64,000 bases of DNA, taken from positions 15,996,001 to 16,060,000 of the forward strand of contig SMMW01000003.1 of assembly GCA_004794655.1 (NCBI GenBank), read 5' to 3'. Both the position numbers and the translations under genes were made by a program. The stretch is from Marisa cornuarietis (taxonomy: Eukaryota; Mollusca; Gastropoda; Architaenioglossa; Ampullariidae). Positions 31,844 to 37,700 of the stretch are shown here, piece after piece (position 1 is the first letter of the stretch; the number at the start of each line of letters is the position of its first letter). The notes under the pieces are model-generated. The model had not been told where the DNA came from and made no database searches. It saw only the letters and a program-made list of their open reading frames with translations.

Positions 31844-34530
31844 AACACACAGGCACGCACGAACACGCACCCATTTTCATGTATCCCCTTTCATAAATGT
31901 ATTCTCGCACGTTCTCTCATAGGCATCTTCATACTTTCTAACGCACATTCTCACACAGGATTTTCACGCGCGCATTCTTCACTGTCACACTGGAGTGAAC
32001 ATGACTCACTCTCTACAATCTGGCAAAGCGAGTGTGTCGTCTCGTCAAGCCAGCACACTGTTGTCGTCGGGATTGTCGTTGTAGATTCCGCCGTGGTAGA
32101 GGTTGTCGTTTCCGTCGGGGTTGGGGAAGGAGTTGGTTGCTCGGTTGTGGTTGTTGCAGGTTCTGGTGTGGTTGTTGAAGACGTTGGCTCTTCAGTCGTA
32201 CTAGAGGATGTCTCAGCTGTAGTTGAAGATGTTGTGGGCACTTCTGTTGTGCTGGTAGTCGGCGTTTCTGTTGTAGTGGAAGTCGGCACCTCAGTAGTAG
32301 TAGGTGCCCCTGTTGTAGTCGGCGTCTCAGTAGTTACCTCGGTAGTAGTAGGTGCCCCTGTTGTAGTCGGCGCCTCAGTAGTTACCTCAGTAGTAGTAGG
32401 CGCCTCAGTAGTAGTAGGTACCTCTGTTGTAGAAGGTACCTCTGTAGTAGAGGCCGCAGCTGTTGTACTCTTTGCGTATTCTGTACTCGGCTGTGTTGTA
32501 GTCGGCCCCTCAGTAGTTACCTCAGTACTAGTAGGTGCCTCAGTAGTAGTAGGCGCCTCAGTAGTTACCTCAGTACTAGTAGGTGCCTCAGTAGTAGTAG
32601 GTACCTCTGTTGTAGAAGGCACCTCTGTAGTAGAGGCCGCAGCTGTTGTACTCTTTGCGTATTCTGTACTCGGCTGTGTTGTAGTCGGCCCCTCAGTAGT
32701 TACCTCAGTACTAGTAGGTGCCTCGGTAGTTACCTCAGTACTAGTAGGTGCCTCAGTAGTAGTAGGCGCCTCAGTAGTTACCTCAGTACTAGTAGGTGCC
32801 TCAGTAGTAGTAGGCGCCTCTGTAGTTACCTCAGTACTAGTAGGTGCCTCAGTAGTAGTAGGCGCCTCTGTAGTTACCTCAGTACTAGTAGGTGCCTCAG
32901 TAGTAGTAGGCGCCTCTGTAGTTACCTCAGTACTAGTAGGTGCCTCAGTAGTAGTAGGCGCCTCTGTAGTTACCTCAGTACTAGTAGGTGCCTCAGTAGT
33001 AGTAGGCGCCTCTGTAGTTACCTCAGTACTAGTAGGTGCCTCAGTAGTAGTAGGCGCCTCAGTAGTTACCTCAGTACTAGTAGGTGCCTCAGTACTAGTA
33101 GGCGCCTCAGTAGTAGTAGGTACCTCTGTTGTAGAAGGTACCTCTGTAGTAGAGGCCGCCGCTGTTGTACTCTCTGCGTGTTCTGTACTCGGCTGTGTTG
33201 AAGTCGGCGCCTCAGTAGTAGTAGTAGTAGGTACCTCAGTAGTAGTCAGTGTCTCAGTAGTAGTAGTAGGTGCCTCTGTTGTTGTGGTGGTAGTTGTAGT
33301 TGTTGTAGTCGGCTTGGGTTTACAGCCGAGTAAGTTGCTTGAGCTTCCATCCGCTGCAAGCATAAAGCAAAAGTTTGTTATGTGCCTACAGTGATGTGGA
33401 TGCTAAGTGTTCAAATGTAACGAACAGAGTAGGCGACGTCACTCTCTCGATTTCCCTCCCTCCCTCCCTCCGACTCTCCCTTCTTGTGTGTTCACGCCTT
33501 GTTCGAAGTTTTCGTCTCCAGTCTGTCCTCCTGTGTCAGACCCGATAACTAAGTTCGTGGCGGTCATCTCATCAAACGTTAGCCTACTCACACCAGTACG
33601 GGCGGGCGTCAAAATATAGGGCTAAACGGGTTTCTCGTGTGTAGGGCTACCTACTCTTAGTGCTCACTCTTGCAAACACTGCAATAGTCACTGCTGTTCT
33701 TTCTAGTCGGATTAAAAACCTTCAACTAGTGTTCGTTTCTGGATACGTTGTATCCCCTTCTAGTTAATCAAATTAATTTTATCTTTGGACAATCAAGGTG
33801 TTGGGATGTTAATTCGAATTTCGTTAAGTTTTCTACAAAAGTGGGTTTGAGTTCCAATAATTTGGTGTCATCTTAGCACAAAGTTTTACACGATCATTAT
33901 AAATCGTTGTCAATTTTTCGGGTAGAGATCCATTTCATTCTTGAGGTTTGTTCAAAGGGATGTTTGCATCGATTTGAAGTAAGAACCGATATCTTACTGA
34001 ATGTTTTGACAAATATTTCCATAGTTACAAAATAATAATTTTTGGGGCACAGTCAAACGCAAACAACAGCAACAGAATGTGATCATTCAGAAAACAAAGA
34101 TAATGGGAACAGTCGTGGTAGTCGTGTGGCAAGACAAGCAGCAACAAGAGCAGTTGCTCTACTTCCTTAACCACAAAATACCACCGTTGCTGCCCTCGGG
34201 TTATTTGTTGGCAGTATTGTACTCGTAGTACTATTGCTGTGGCCGTGACTTCCGAGTCTGATACTGTACCATGGTACTCGTCAGTTTGTCTGAATCCCAC
34301 ATTATTATTATTCCCAAAACTTGTCGCGACAGACCACTTTATCCACCAACACACTGACCTGACTGGGGTTCTGACAAACACTGACCAACTTTTTCACCGC
34401 GATTTTGTTAGTGCACATGCGTGTACGATACTTCACCTGGGCAGGCGATGGGGAACGGCAGCCCACGTGCGGTCTGCGCGTGCATCATCATCACCATCAG
34501 CACCACTGCAGCCACCTTGACGGTCAGCAT
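14236..34530 (-). CDS. Secreted mucin-like protein with six-Cys modules and a C-terminal trypsin-like pseudoprotease domain (13 exons)
   Basis: Exons on the minus strand, in transcript order: 34530-34437, 33353-32010, 31522-31088, 30019-29891, 29398-28280, 27859-27611, 27199-27068, 23416-22611, 22243-22140, 21827-21736, 16468-16304, 14931-14816, 14427-14236. All introns are GT-AG, every phase matches its neighbour, and the sum is 4977 nt with one terminal stop, which strongly supports the model. The 1658-residue product has a signal peptide (about 1-22), Thr-rich mucin blocks in exons 2, 3, 5 and 8, four six-Cys modules spanning exon junctions 2/3, 3/4, 5/6 and 6/7, and an S1-fold domain from about residue 1405 to the end. 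The mucin blocks should be heavily O-glycosylated and the protein secreted into mucus, a capsule or a matrix. The S1 domain lacks His57, Asp102 and Ser195 equivalents, so a binding or structural role is likelier than proteolysis. Exon borders come from reading the sequence and await transcript support. Confidence 0.82.
14428..14815 (-). other. Intron 12, host of a SINE
   Basis: A 388-nt intron, roughly half of which is the plus-strand SINE-like sequence at 14492-14665. Confidence 0.75.
14492..14665 (+). repeat. tRNA-derived SINE, family 2
   Basis: The start resembles a tRNA: TGGTTAGTGAAGTGG (decayed box A), ACTCGCTTGCTACC, and GCTTCAGATCTCGGCTCTGG (decayed box B, compare GGTTCGAATCTCGG). A segment TTTTCTCTAGGTTCTCCGATTTC follows that resembles the GGTTTTCTCCGGGTACTCCGGTTTCC block I know from many invertebrate SINEs. 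It is a different family from the copies at 608, 21383 and 55377, and is antisense to the host gene. Confidence 0.55.
14816..14931 (-). CDS. Exon 12: trypsin-like domain, segment before the Ser loop
   Basis: The acceptor CTCTCGTTTCCTAG and donor GCAAC|GTAAGT bound 116 nt, phase 1-0 (residues about 1557-1595). It encodes LKYATNVQEISVSITSTSIT, then QKLTVTRTDGFPYLNCN. In trypsins the matching segment reads LQ...V.I.S...C and leads to the Cys just before GDSGG; the NCN at the end supplies that Cys191 equivalent. Confidence 0.8.
15297..15334. repeat. (TG)n(TCAG)n repeat at the other end of the LINE fragment
   Basis: About 12 TG units are followed by three to four TCAG units on the plus strand, at the 3' end of the LINE fragment. 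Confidence 0.9.
15325..16075 (-). mobile_element. Decayed non-LTR retrotransposon (LINE) ORF2 C-terminal part
   Basis: On the minus strand, three successive reading frames carry parts of a LINE reverse transcriptase C-terminus. The first is TSTEKSKVMINGNG with SSFKYLGVTLSKNGS. The second is VVPILLYGCEV in a shifted frame. The third is CLRRLLRISYQEHKTNDFV, VKRRKLVFFGHVTRHD and GTLEGGQRRGGQRKNW. This motif order (YLG, LYGCE, RRLLRI, FGHVTRHD, GRRRGRQRK) is familiar from RTE-like and related animal LINEs. A stop in the first part and at least one frameshift make it a pseudogene. Same orientation as the host gene. Confidence 0.85.
16077..16139. repeat. (TG)n(AG)n microsatellite in intron 11
   Basis: About 24 TG units run into about eight GA units on the plus strand, directly beside the LINE fragment. 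Confidence 0.95.
16304..16468 (-). CDS. Exon 11: trypsin-like domain, Asp102 region replaced
   Basis: The acceptor CAATGATTTCAG (an alternative AG lies 9 nt downstream, also in phase) and donor CAACAA|GTAAGA bound 165 nt, phase 1-1 (residues about 1502-1556). It encodes GFWSAKLSSPVTFDNSCVLP, then TKCKIVGGGVTDNTRATS. This aligns closely with the S1 consensus NDIALLKLSSPVTF...ICLP and C.VTGWGVTDN. The catalytic Asp in the DIAL motif is replaced (FWSA). The spacing to the later Cys is typical. VNSTT contains a potential N-glycosylation site. Confidence 0.83.
17900..20830. mobile_element. hAT-type DNA transposon with 8-bp target duplication
   Basis: The element starts CAGGGCCGGTT and ends CGCCGGCCCTG, so the terminal inverted repeat contains CAGGGCCGG. 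It is flanked on both sides by the identical 8-mer ACAATCAG (17892-17899 and 20831-20838). An 8-bp duplication with CAGGG termini is characteristic of the hAT superfamily. Both ends also carry CCTAGGGCGCA just inside. The 2931-bp body has no open frame longer than about 67 codons and no recognisable transposase, so it is non-autonomous or thoroughly decayed. Internal structure includes a 295-bp direct duplication, an about 150-bp diverged duplication near 19798-20100 and a short about 38-bp tandem repeat at 20279-20390. Confidence 0.85.
17958..18545. repeat. 295-bp direct duplication inside the hAT element
   Basis: Two diverged copies start with GGCGCAAAAATGGCCTGCTG at 17961 and 18256 and continue through TAGCAGGACACCTTTCCTCTGC and GTGACCAGCTAACCAG in the same order. 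Both end in a very G-rich segment. Confidence 0.85.
21383..21550 (-). repeat. tRNA-derived SINE, family 1, minus strand
   Basis: On the minus strand there is a box A TAGCCTAGTGATT (21543-21531) and a box B AGTTCGATACC (21498-21488). These are followed by CAGTCGATCCAGCTGTCAG and GGGTACCTGAATCCAT, matching GGGTACCTGGCTCCAT in the intact copy at 55377-55631. A later AGATAAGGCAG matches GGTAAGGCAG there. It is truncated before the conserved CTCTAACACCTCA tail. It has the same orientation as the host gene. Confidence 0.75.
21736..21827 (-). CDS. Exon 10: trypsin-like domain, middle strands
   Basis: The acceptor TGATTTGCTTGCAG and donor GCTTG|GTGAGT bound 92 nt, phase 2-1 (residues about 1471-1501). 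It encodes QITLTVVTSYKLTGTLATSL, then TVSSTTLKPLG. It aligns with the S1 segment between the His and Asp loops, where VSVSS..IHP is common. The small size and lack of Met make it easy to miss. Confidence 0.75.
21828..22139 (-). other. Intron 9
   Basis: A 312-nt intron with no recognised element. Confidence 0.7.
22140..22243 (-). CDS. Exon 9: trypsin-like domain, His57 region replaced
   Basis: The acceptor TGTGTCATGAAG and donor AATGC|GTAAGA bound 104 nt, phase 0-2 (residues about 1437-1470). It encodes VKSPNTAAQTLQGTAILVDQ and then NTIVFPSTVRTTLN. The stretch LQGTAILVDQNTIVFPSTV aligns with the S1 consensus CGGTLI...WVLTAAHC. The two Cys residues of the His loop and the catalytic His are absent (PSTV where AAHC is expected). 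The acceptor has few pyrimidines, so this border is the least certain of the set, but the phases fit on both sides. Confidence 0.7.
22244..22610 (-). other. Intron 8, with (CA)n tract
   Basis: A 367-nt intron. A CA/CGCA run on the plus strand at 22535-22570 reads UG-rich in the transcript and starts about 40 nt after the exon 8 donor. Confidence 0.75.
22611..23416 (-). CDS. Exon 8: Ser/Thr/Glu mucin block joined to the start of the trypsin-like domain
   Basis: The acceptor ATCTAATGGCTACAG (weak pyrimidine tract, good branch-like CTAAT) and donor CCCTG|GTGAGT bound 806 nt, phase 1-0 (residues about 1168-1436). The mucin part carries repeats such as TELTEKTVPAAESTTES. Without an intron it runs into a non-repetitive segment: KCYYSSVRSAQLTRRRSLW, then HKRMPLATNVAVDCQYPGIV. 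The last part aligns with the trypsin N-terminus (R-IVGG-TNVA...YPWIVSL), with MPLA in place of IVGG. The fusion is therefore encoded inside one exon, which argues against a false join of two genes. Confidence 0.84.
22755..23300 (-). repeat. Coding repeat of exon 8
   Basis: Imperfect tandem units encode ESTTELTEKTVPAAESTT-like peptides, with ACT/ACA Thr codons preceded by GAA TCA. About five copies carry VPAAES. The units are distinct from those of exons 2, 3 and 5. Confidence 0.85.
23417..27067 (-). other. Intron 7
   Basis: A 3.65-kb intron with no recognised transposon or gene. A 191-codon open frame on the minus strand (24581-25156) is Cys/Phe/Leu-rich without family resemblance and looks like chance. 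I find nothing else to report. Confidence 0.65.
27068..27199 (-). CDS. Exon 7: completes six-Cys module D
   Basis: The acceptor GTTTTTGCCACAG and donor TTCCAT|GTGAGA bound 132 nt, phase 1-1 (residues about 1124-1167). It encodes LSTYESCTSGSTTFPCTLSA and ends with GNSCSCYVP. With exon 6 this gives C-x10-C-x11-C-x8-C-x21-C-x1-C, the most diverged of the four modules. The exon has no initiator Met and is short, so gene finders could miss it. The frame is open and in phase on both sides. Confidence 0.78.
27200..27610 (-). other. Intron 6, with compound trinucleotide repeat
   Basis: A 411-nt intron. It contains (ATT)n at 27432-27484 running directly into (ATC)4 and (AGC)5-6, ending near 27513 on the plus strand. 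No other feature is seen. Confidence 0.8.
27432..27513. repeat. Compound (ATT)n-(ATC)n-(AGC)n repeat
   Basis: About 17 ATT units grade into four ATC and then about five to six AGC units, all in the same three-base register. Confidence 0.95.
27611..27859 (-). CDS. Exon 6: completes six-Cys module C, short Thr tract, starts module D
   Basis: The acceptor TTTTATTTCCAG and donor TGAGCT|GTAAGT bound 249 nt, phase 1-1 (residues about 1041-1123). It encodes AGCNLNGFDIAAFQAYFEC, then LGIDDCSVCQIL, giving module C as C-x9-C-x6-C-x15-C-x18-C-x2-C. The DCSVC signature and the 18-residue C4-C5 gap match module A exactly. Three TTTTTP units follow, and then CPTLSAAQTSAC, which resembles CPAISAAAIKLC of exon 3. 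Confidence 0.83.
27860..28279 (-). other. Intron 5
   Basis: A 420-nt intron. Around 28140-28260 on the plus strand there are three imperfect copies of ATTCTAACAGGTAAGTACGG-like sequence with about 50-bp spacing. Nothing else is seen. Confidence 0.75.
28280..29398 (-). CDS. Exon 5: largest Pro/Thr mucin block with 8-residue repeats
   Basis: The acceptor CTTCCTGCTCCCCAG and donor CAAG|GTAAGTAGG bound 1119 nt, phase 1-1 (residues about 668-1040). After DDVPAPSPDTTQEPLSSTT the exon is built of variants of TTTPEPTT, with Ala, Ser or an extra Thr at the second position and higher-order groups such as TTAPEPTTTTTPEP. It ends QCYITYEQEADC, the first half of six-Cys module C. It should be a heavily O-glycosylated rod. 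Confidence 0.86.
28385..29195 (-). repeat. 24-bp coding minisatellite of exon 5
   Basis: More than 30 tandem units of about 24-27 bp encode TTTPEPTT variants. The DNA-level units are more uniform in the middle than at the ends, as expected for array growth by unequal exchange or slippage. Confidence 0.9.
29399..29890 (-). other. Intron 4
   Basis: A 492-nt intron with a degenerate repeat rich in CTATC and CCGTTTGTC (about 29650-29810 on the plus strand), apparently an eroded minisatellite. No gene is seen. Confidence 0.75.
29891..30019 (-). CDS. Exon 4: completes six-Cys module B
   Basis: The acceptor CTATTTCTCTTTCAG and donor GACAG|GTAACAG bound 129 nt, phase 1-1 (residues about 625-667). 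It encodes VDISTCDPKQYECALALL, then KCDSPACASLY and a short TTTTPTTT tail. With the end of exon 3 this gives C-x10-C-x13-C-x6-C-x11-C-x4-C. It is the only middle exon without an expanded mucin tract besides exon 7, and could be skipped without a frameshift. Confidence 0.8.
30020..31087 (-). other. Intron 3, with a (UG)n tract close to the acceptor
   Basis: A 1068-nt intron. The (CA)n run at 30058-30137 reads (UG)n in the transcript and ends about 38 nt before exon 4. The rest is AT-rich with no recognisable element. Confidence 0.75.
30058..30137. repeat. (CA)n microsatellite upstream of exon 4
   Basis: Almost pure CA, about 39 copies with one CATA interruption near 30118-30121. It is placed between the branch region of intron 3 and sequence further upstream. 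Confidence 0.95.
31088..31522 (-). CDS. Exon 3: six-Cys half-modules flanking a 7-residue mucin repeat
   Basis: The acceptor CGTCTCCCATCAG and donor CATCAA|GTACCT bound 435 nt, phase 1-1 (residues about 480-624). It starts with AGSCSSLATSSQQIACEIDV, continuing to ITDCSVC, which completes module A with spacing C-x9-C-x8-C-x11-C-x18-C-x2-C across the exon 2/3 junction. A TTTTPEA repeat of about seven units follows. The exon ends with GCPAISAAAIKLC, the first half of module B. The donor is weaker than consensus but is the only one that keeps phase with exon 4. Confidence 0.8.
31180..31395 (-). repeat. 21-bp coding repeat of exon 3
   Basis: Seven to eight tandem 21-bp units encode TTTTPEA. They use ACC/ACT codons with CCC GAG GCT, clearly different from the exon 2 units. 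Confidence 0.9.
31523..32009 (-). other. Intron 2, with a long (UG)n tract
   Basis: A 487-nt intron. It contains a (CA)n run on the plus strand at 31783-31841, which is (UG)n in the transcript, about 260 nt upstream of exon 3. A short CCACCA-rich stretch lies before the acceptor. Nothing else is seen. Confidence 0.8.
31783..31841. repeat. (CA)n microsatellite in intron 2
   Basis: A pure CA run of about 29 copies on the plus strand, followed by a degenerate CACG stretch. Confidence 0.95.
32010..33353 (-). CDS. Exon 2: Thr-rich mucin block with 16-residue repeats
   Basis: The acceptor TTTATGCTTGCAG opens 1344 nt (residues about 33-479). After a short ADGSSSNLLGCKPK leader the exon is almost pure Thr/Glu/Pro/Ser/Ala/Val. 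The core is a 16-residue unit TSTEVTTEAPTTTEAP in about seven to eight near-identical tandem copies. Three diverged cassettes carry QPSTE and STTAAASTTEVPSTTEVP, two of them spaced 183 bp apart. The exon ends with VCWLDETTHSLC, the first half of six-Cys module A, at donor GAGA|GTGAGT, phase 1. Dense Thr/Ser with Pro is typical of mucin PTS domains carrying O-glycans. Confidence 0.85.
32320..33240 (-). repeat. 48-bp coding minisatellite of exon 2
   Basis: Tandem 48-bp units encode the 16-residue mucin repeat and are most regular between 32740 and 33110. A higher-order duplication of 183 bp (61 codons) is seen in the segments starting near 32462 and 32645. Thr is written mostly as ACT, unlike the other mucin exons. 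Copy number is probably polymorphic. Confidence 0.9.
33354..34436 (-). other. Intron 1
   Basis: A 1083-nt intron containing a short (CCCT)n run near 33455-33475. No transposon or gene is recognised. Open frames here on either strand look like chance. Confidence 0.7.
34437..34530 (-). CDS. Exon 1: start codon and signal peptide
   Basis: The ATG (34530-34528) has A at -3. The first 31 residues begin MLTVKVAAVVLMVMMM and form a hydrophobic signal core, with likely cleavage near HAQTARG (residues 18-23). The mature N-terminus LPFPIACP carries one Cys that may pair with the Cys in LLGCKPK of exon 2. The donor is CCCAG|GTGAAG, phase 1. An in-frame upstream Met exists, but it would put a polar stretch before the signal core, so the inner ATG is preferred. 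Confidence 0.8.
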
Positions 34531-34599
34531 GGTTGACGCCCGCGAGTTCAAACCAACCGCCGGAAGTACTGTCGGCTTGGGTAAGGCCGACCTCAAGCG

Positions 34600-34720
34600 T
34601 CACAATGGCACCTACCCCCAGGCCCCGGGTTTTTATGGTCGTGACATCATCACTTGAAAGGGAAATGATTGGCACCTCGTGGATCTTGGCGCTGATTGGC
34701 TGATGGCTGGATGCCCAGAC
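34600..34720 (-). promoter_or_regulatory. Candidate core promoter of the mucin-like gene
   Basis: On the minus strand, two CCAAT boxes (34698-34694 and 34672-34668) and a GATGTCACG half-CRE-like motif precede a TATA-like CATAAAAA at 34637-34630. That would place initiation near 34605 and give a 5' UTR of about 75 nt before the ATG at 34530. It is a motif reading only, and an upstream non-coding exon is not excluded. Confidence 0.35.
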
Positions 34721-34799
34721 GTGGGTGTGATGAAAAGTTATGGGCGTTTGTGCGTGTGTGTGTGTGTGGGGGGGGGATAACTACCTGTATATTAGTCAT

Positions 34800-37700
34800 T
34801 CCGTAGAATGAGTGCTTCAATAGTAAGTTGGTCACTAAGAGTTTTAGAACAATTTATTTTTGTTTTCAGTCATTTTAAGAATTAATGGTAAGTAAAAGTT
34901 CTTTTCTCAAAAGGCCATTTCATTAGAAGATGCTAATGAGAGGAAAAGATGAAAAAACAAGACATGACATGAGGGAGGTATAAGAGGAGAAAACCATAGA
35001 TACAGAGACAAGTTCCATCTGCAGTGGTCTGAAACAAAATCGAGTCCCCACCACCGTGTTCTTAAAATATACAAGCGCTGGAAATCCGAGAAGCGAACCT
35101 GGGCCAGTTGGGTATAAAAGACCCTTGTGCCCACTGTGCAAAGACAAAGCGAGAAAGCTTTCTCCTCACACACTTTGAGTTTAAGCAAGAAAATTTTCTT
35201 CTGACAGAATTTGAGGTCAAACAGGAAATCTTTCTTTTTATCCGACTTTCAGGTACACGACAATGATTTCTTCTCGCAATTTAATGCTAACCAAGAAACT
35301 TTTCTTTAAAAATCTATTGTGTGGGGGCAGCGAGACAAGATTTTTCCATGCAGAATATTGAAGAAATTCCTGGAAAATCTTTACGGTTAACGTCTGCGGT
35401 CATGTCCCCAGTGGCTAAAGCTAAGCAACGTCTGCCTGTTACATAGATAAGCTGCTACATGTTCAATGAACCCAGTTATCCTTTTGCCTCCGTCCGTACG
35501 TTTGTCCATCAATGCATCTGTCCATCTATCTACAGCTATCGGTGTATACTTTTTATTTCAGCATAAAACCCGACCCACGTCAACGAAGCACTAAGCAGGT
35601 GAGAAACACGTGCTGAAGAAAGCCACGGCACGGGTCAGTCAACAGCGCCGCAGGTAGGACGTGCCGAAAGGCCCATCGGACCACCTGTCCACCCAAACCA
35701 CTCTCATCATGGCCGCCATGTCAAACAGGCGGCTTGCGTTTACGATCAATGGCCGTCAAGCAGGTGTTTGTGTTTGTGATCAATGCGCGTGCTGTCCAGT
35801 CGGCAGACACAGTTTGTCTGAGATCGGAACGTCTGCATGAAGTCCACACCTTATAAGAAAGATTTTTTTTTTTTTAGTTGTGATATTCAACGAATATAAC
35901 TGCTTGAAGAATATTCTTGTTAATGTGACACCATTGCTTTTCAATAGCTGATATCGTCGTCTTTGTTCGTTCTACTTCTTTTTTCTTCGTGCATTTCGTT
36001 TTCCTACTATTACTTGTCTAGCCACTCGAAGACAGCTGCAGATAATTGTTACTCGAGGGAAGAATTTCGTTTTCTGCATTCAGCTTGGCGACGAATCTGC
36101 ATCACGGGAGTTTTTGTCTACCACCTTCAAGAAAAGTTATCAACAGGCATACGTCACAATGTGATCGACTGCTGGATGTTCGAAGCTTCATTTCATCGTC
36201 TATGTCATCTCCCATCCATCCATGTTTTACTTGCCACCATTTCGTCTCATCCCACCCAGTTCAATCCAGCCATTAGTCAACCCACTCAATATACATTCGT
36301 TTTTCAACCTCGATATTGACACATGCATCTTTCGTTACCTGCGTGTGAATTAACCCGATTCACGCCTGGCTGCTCATGGCTGCGCACGGCAGATGGGTGG
36401 TAGAATGCGTGCGTGCGTGCGTGCGTGCATAAGAGGAGAGGTAGGGGAAGAAGGGAAAAAGCAAGCGAGCGAGTGAGAGAGCGGAATGGACTATCAAAAC
36501 GCTGTAAACAGAGTTTATTGATTTATTTATTGACTTATTTATTACTTCGTATTTTTCTTTCTCTCTCTCTCCTTGCTATTGTGTGAGTATCGGGGAGCAT
36601 CTATTTCTGGTAATGACAACAAAATTGAGAAATGTCTTTCTTGCAGTTGTGTAGCCTGTTTCACGGTTGAAAATAAAATCTATTAATATCGCAGAAGACT
36701 CTGTTCCATACAATTTCCCGATACTTCAGTGCGTGCATTAAAAATCCCGAAAAAAAGATGAATTAGCCTCTAACCTTAACATCTGTCAGTATGTACCTAA
36801 ACATAAGAATTTCATGGACCATTTCGGAGAATTGTGCATGCATTCTGGTTTTGATGTGGGCTCATCGGTACGTGTGCAGTATCTGAATGTCTGTGCTACC
36901 AATGAAAGAAATCGTCGTCATTATTACAATGTGTGTCACAGTTATTCCTATTGTTCGACAAGTGCTCGCTTTGGTGCAAATTGACTGGTGAGCCAGGAAA
37001 TGAAATTACGACTTAATTTGCCATTTTTGCTGCTAGAGCTGGTAAAAAGTAAAATGACTTCAATCAAAATGTAAATATTTAAATATAAATTTTCGCCCGG
37101 TCCTAAAATACGATATATCCGTGCCGTGTTAACCAAAATAGTGAAGTAAGGATATTAAAATGGAAGCCAAAATATGCTCCACATCAACCCCCTAAACAAT
37201 TTTATGAAACTTAAAAAATATTTTTTGATTGGGATTCAATGACAGCGAAATACATCTCGTGAAACTGCCAAACTCCCGAAATGAAACAATTTTAACCAGA
37301 CCTATGTTAAAAGCATAAAAATTAAAATTAAACATGACTTTCTCGTGTGAAAAAGGACTTCTTGGCCACCCCATTCCCAATTATTTACTCCTCCATTTTC
37401 AACTGGTTTATAAACTTTAAAGCAAAAAACACACACAATTTCAAGATGTGTGGCCTACTGCTACAGAAATGACTGTTTTTATGGCGGGGTTTCCAGACAA
37501 TATGAAGTCGCATCATGTCAGCCCTATCATGTCAGAAATACAGTATAAACAAGGGAAATGAGCAACAGTAGCAGGCGACGCCTATAATTGTATGCTCCTT
37601 CGTGGCCTGTTTTTACTGATTGATGTTTATGCCATTGTACTACTATTGGTATCTGTTTAATACTCTTGCTTTTTTGTTTTTATTTAATTTGATTGGCTCT

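Noticed and set aside
32093..33394. 433-codon plus-strand Val-rich frame opposite exon 2
   Set aside because: Same reason: an antisense shadow of the exon 2 minisatellite.
35963..36319. 118-codon plus-strand frame with a hydrophobic start
   Set aside because: The N-terminus could be a signal peptide, but there is no domain, Cys pattern or splice support, and AT-rich DNA commonly gives such frames.
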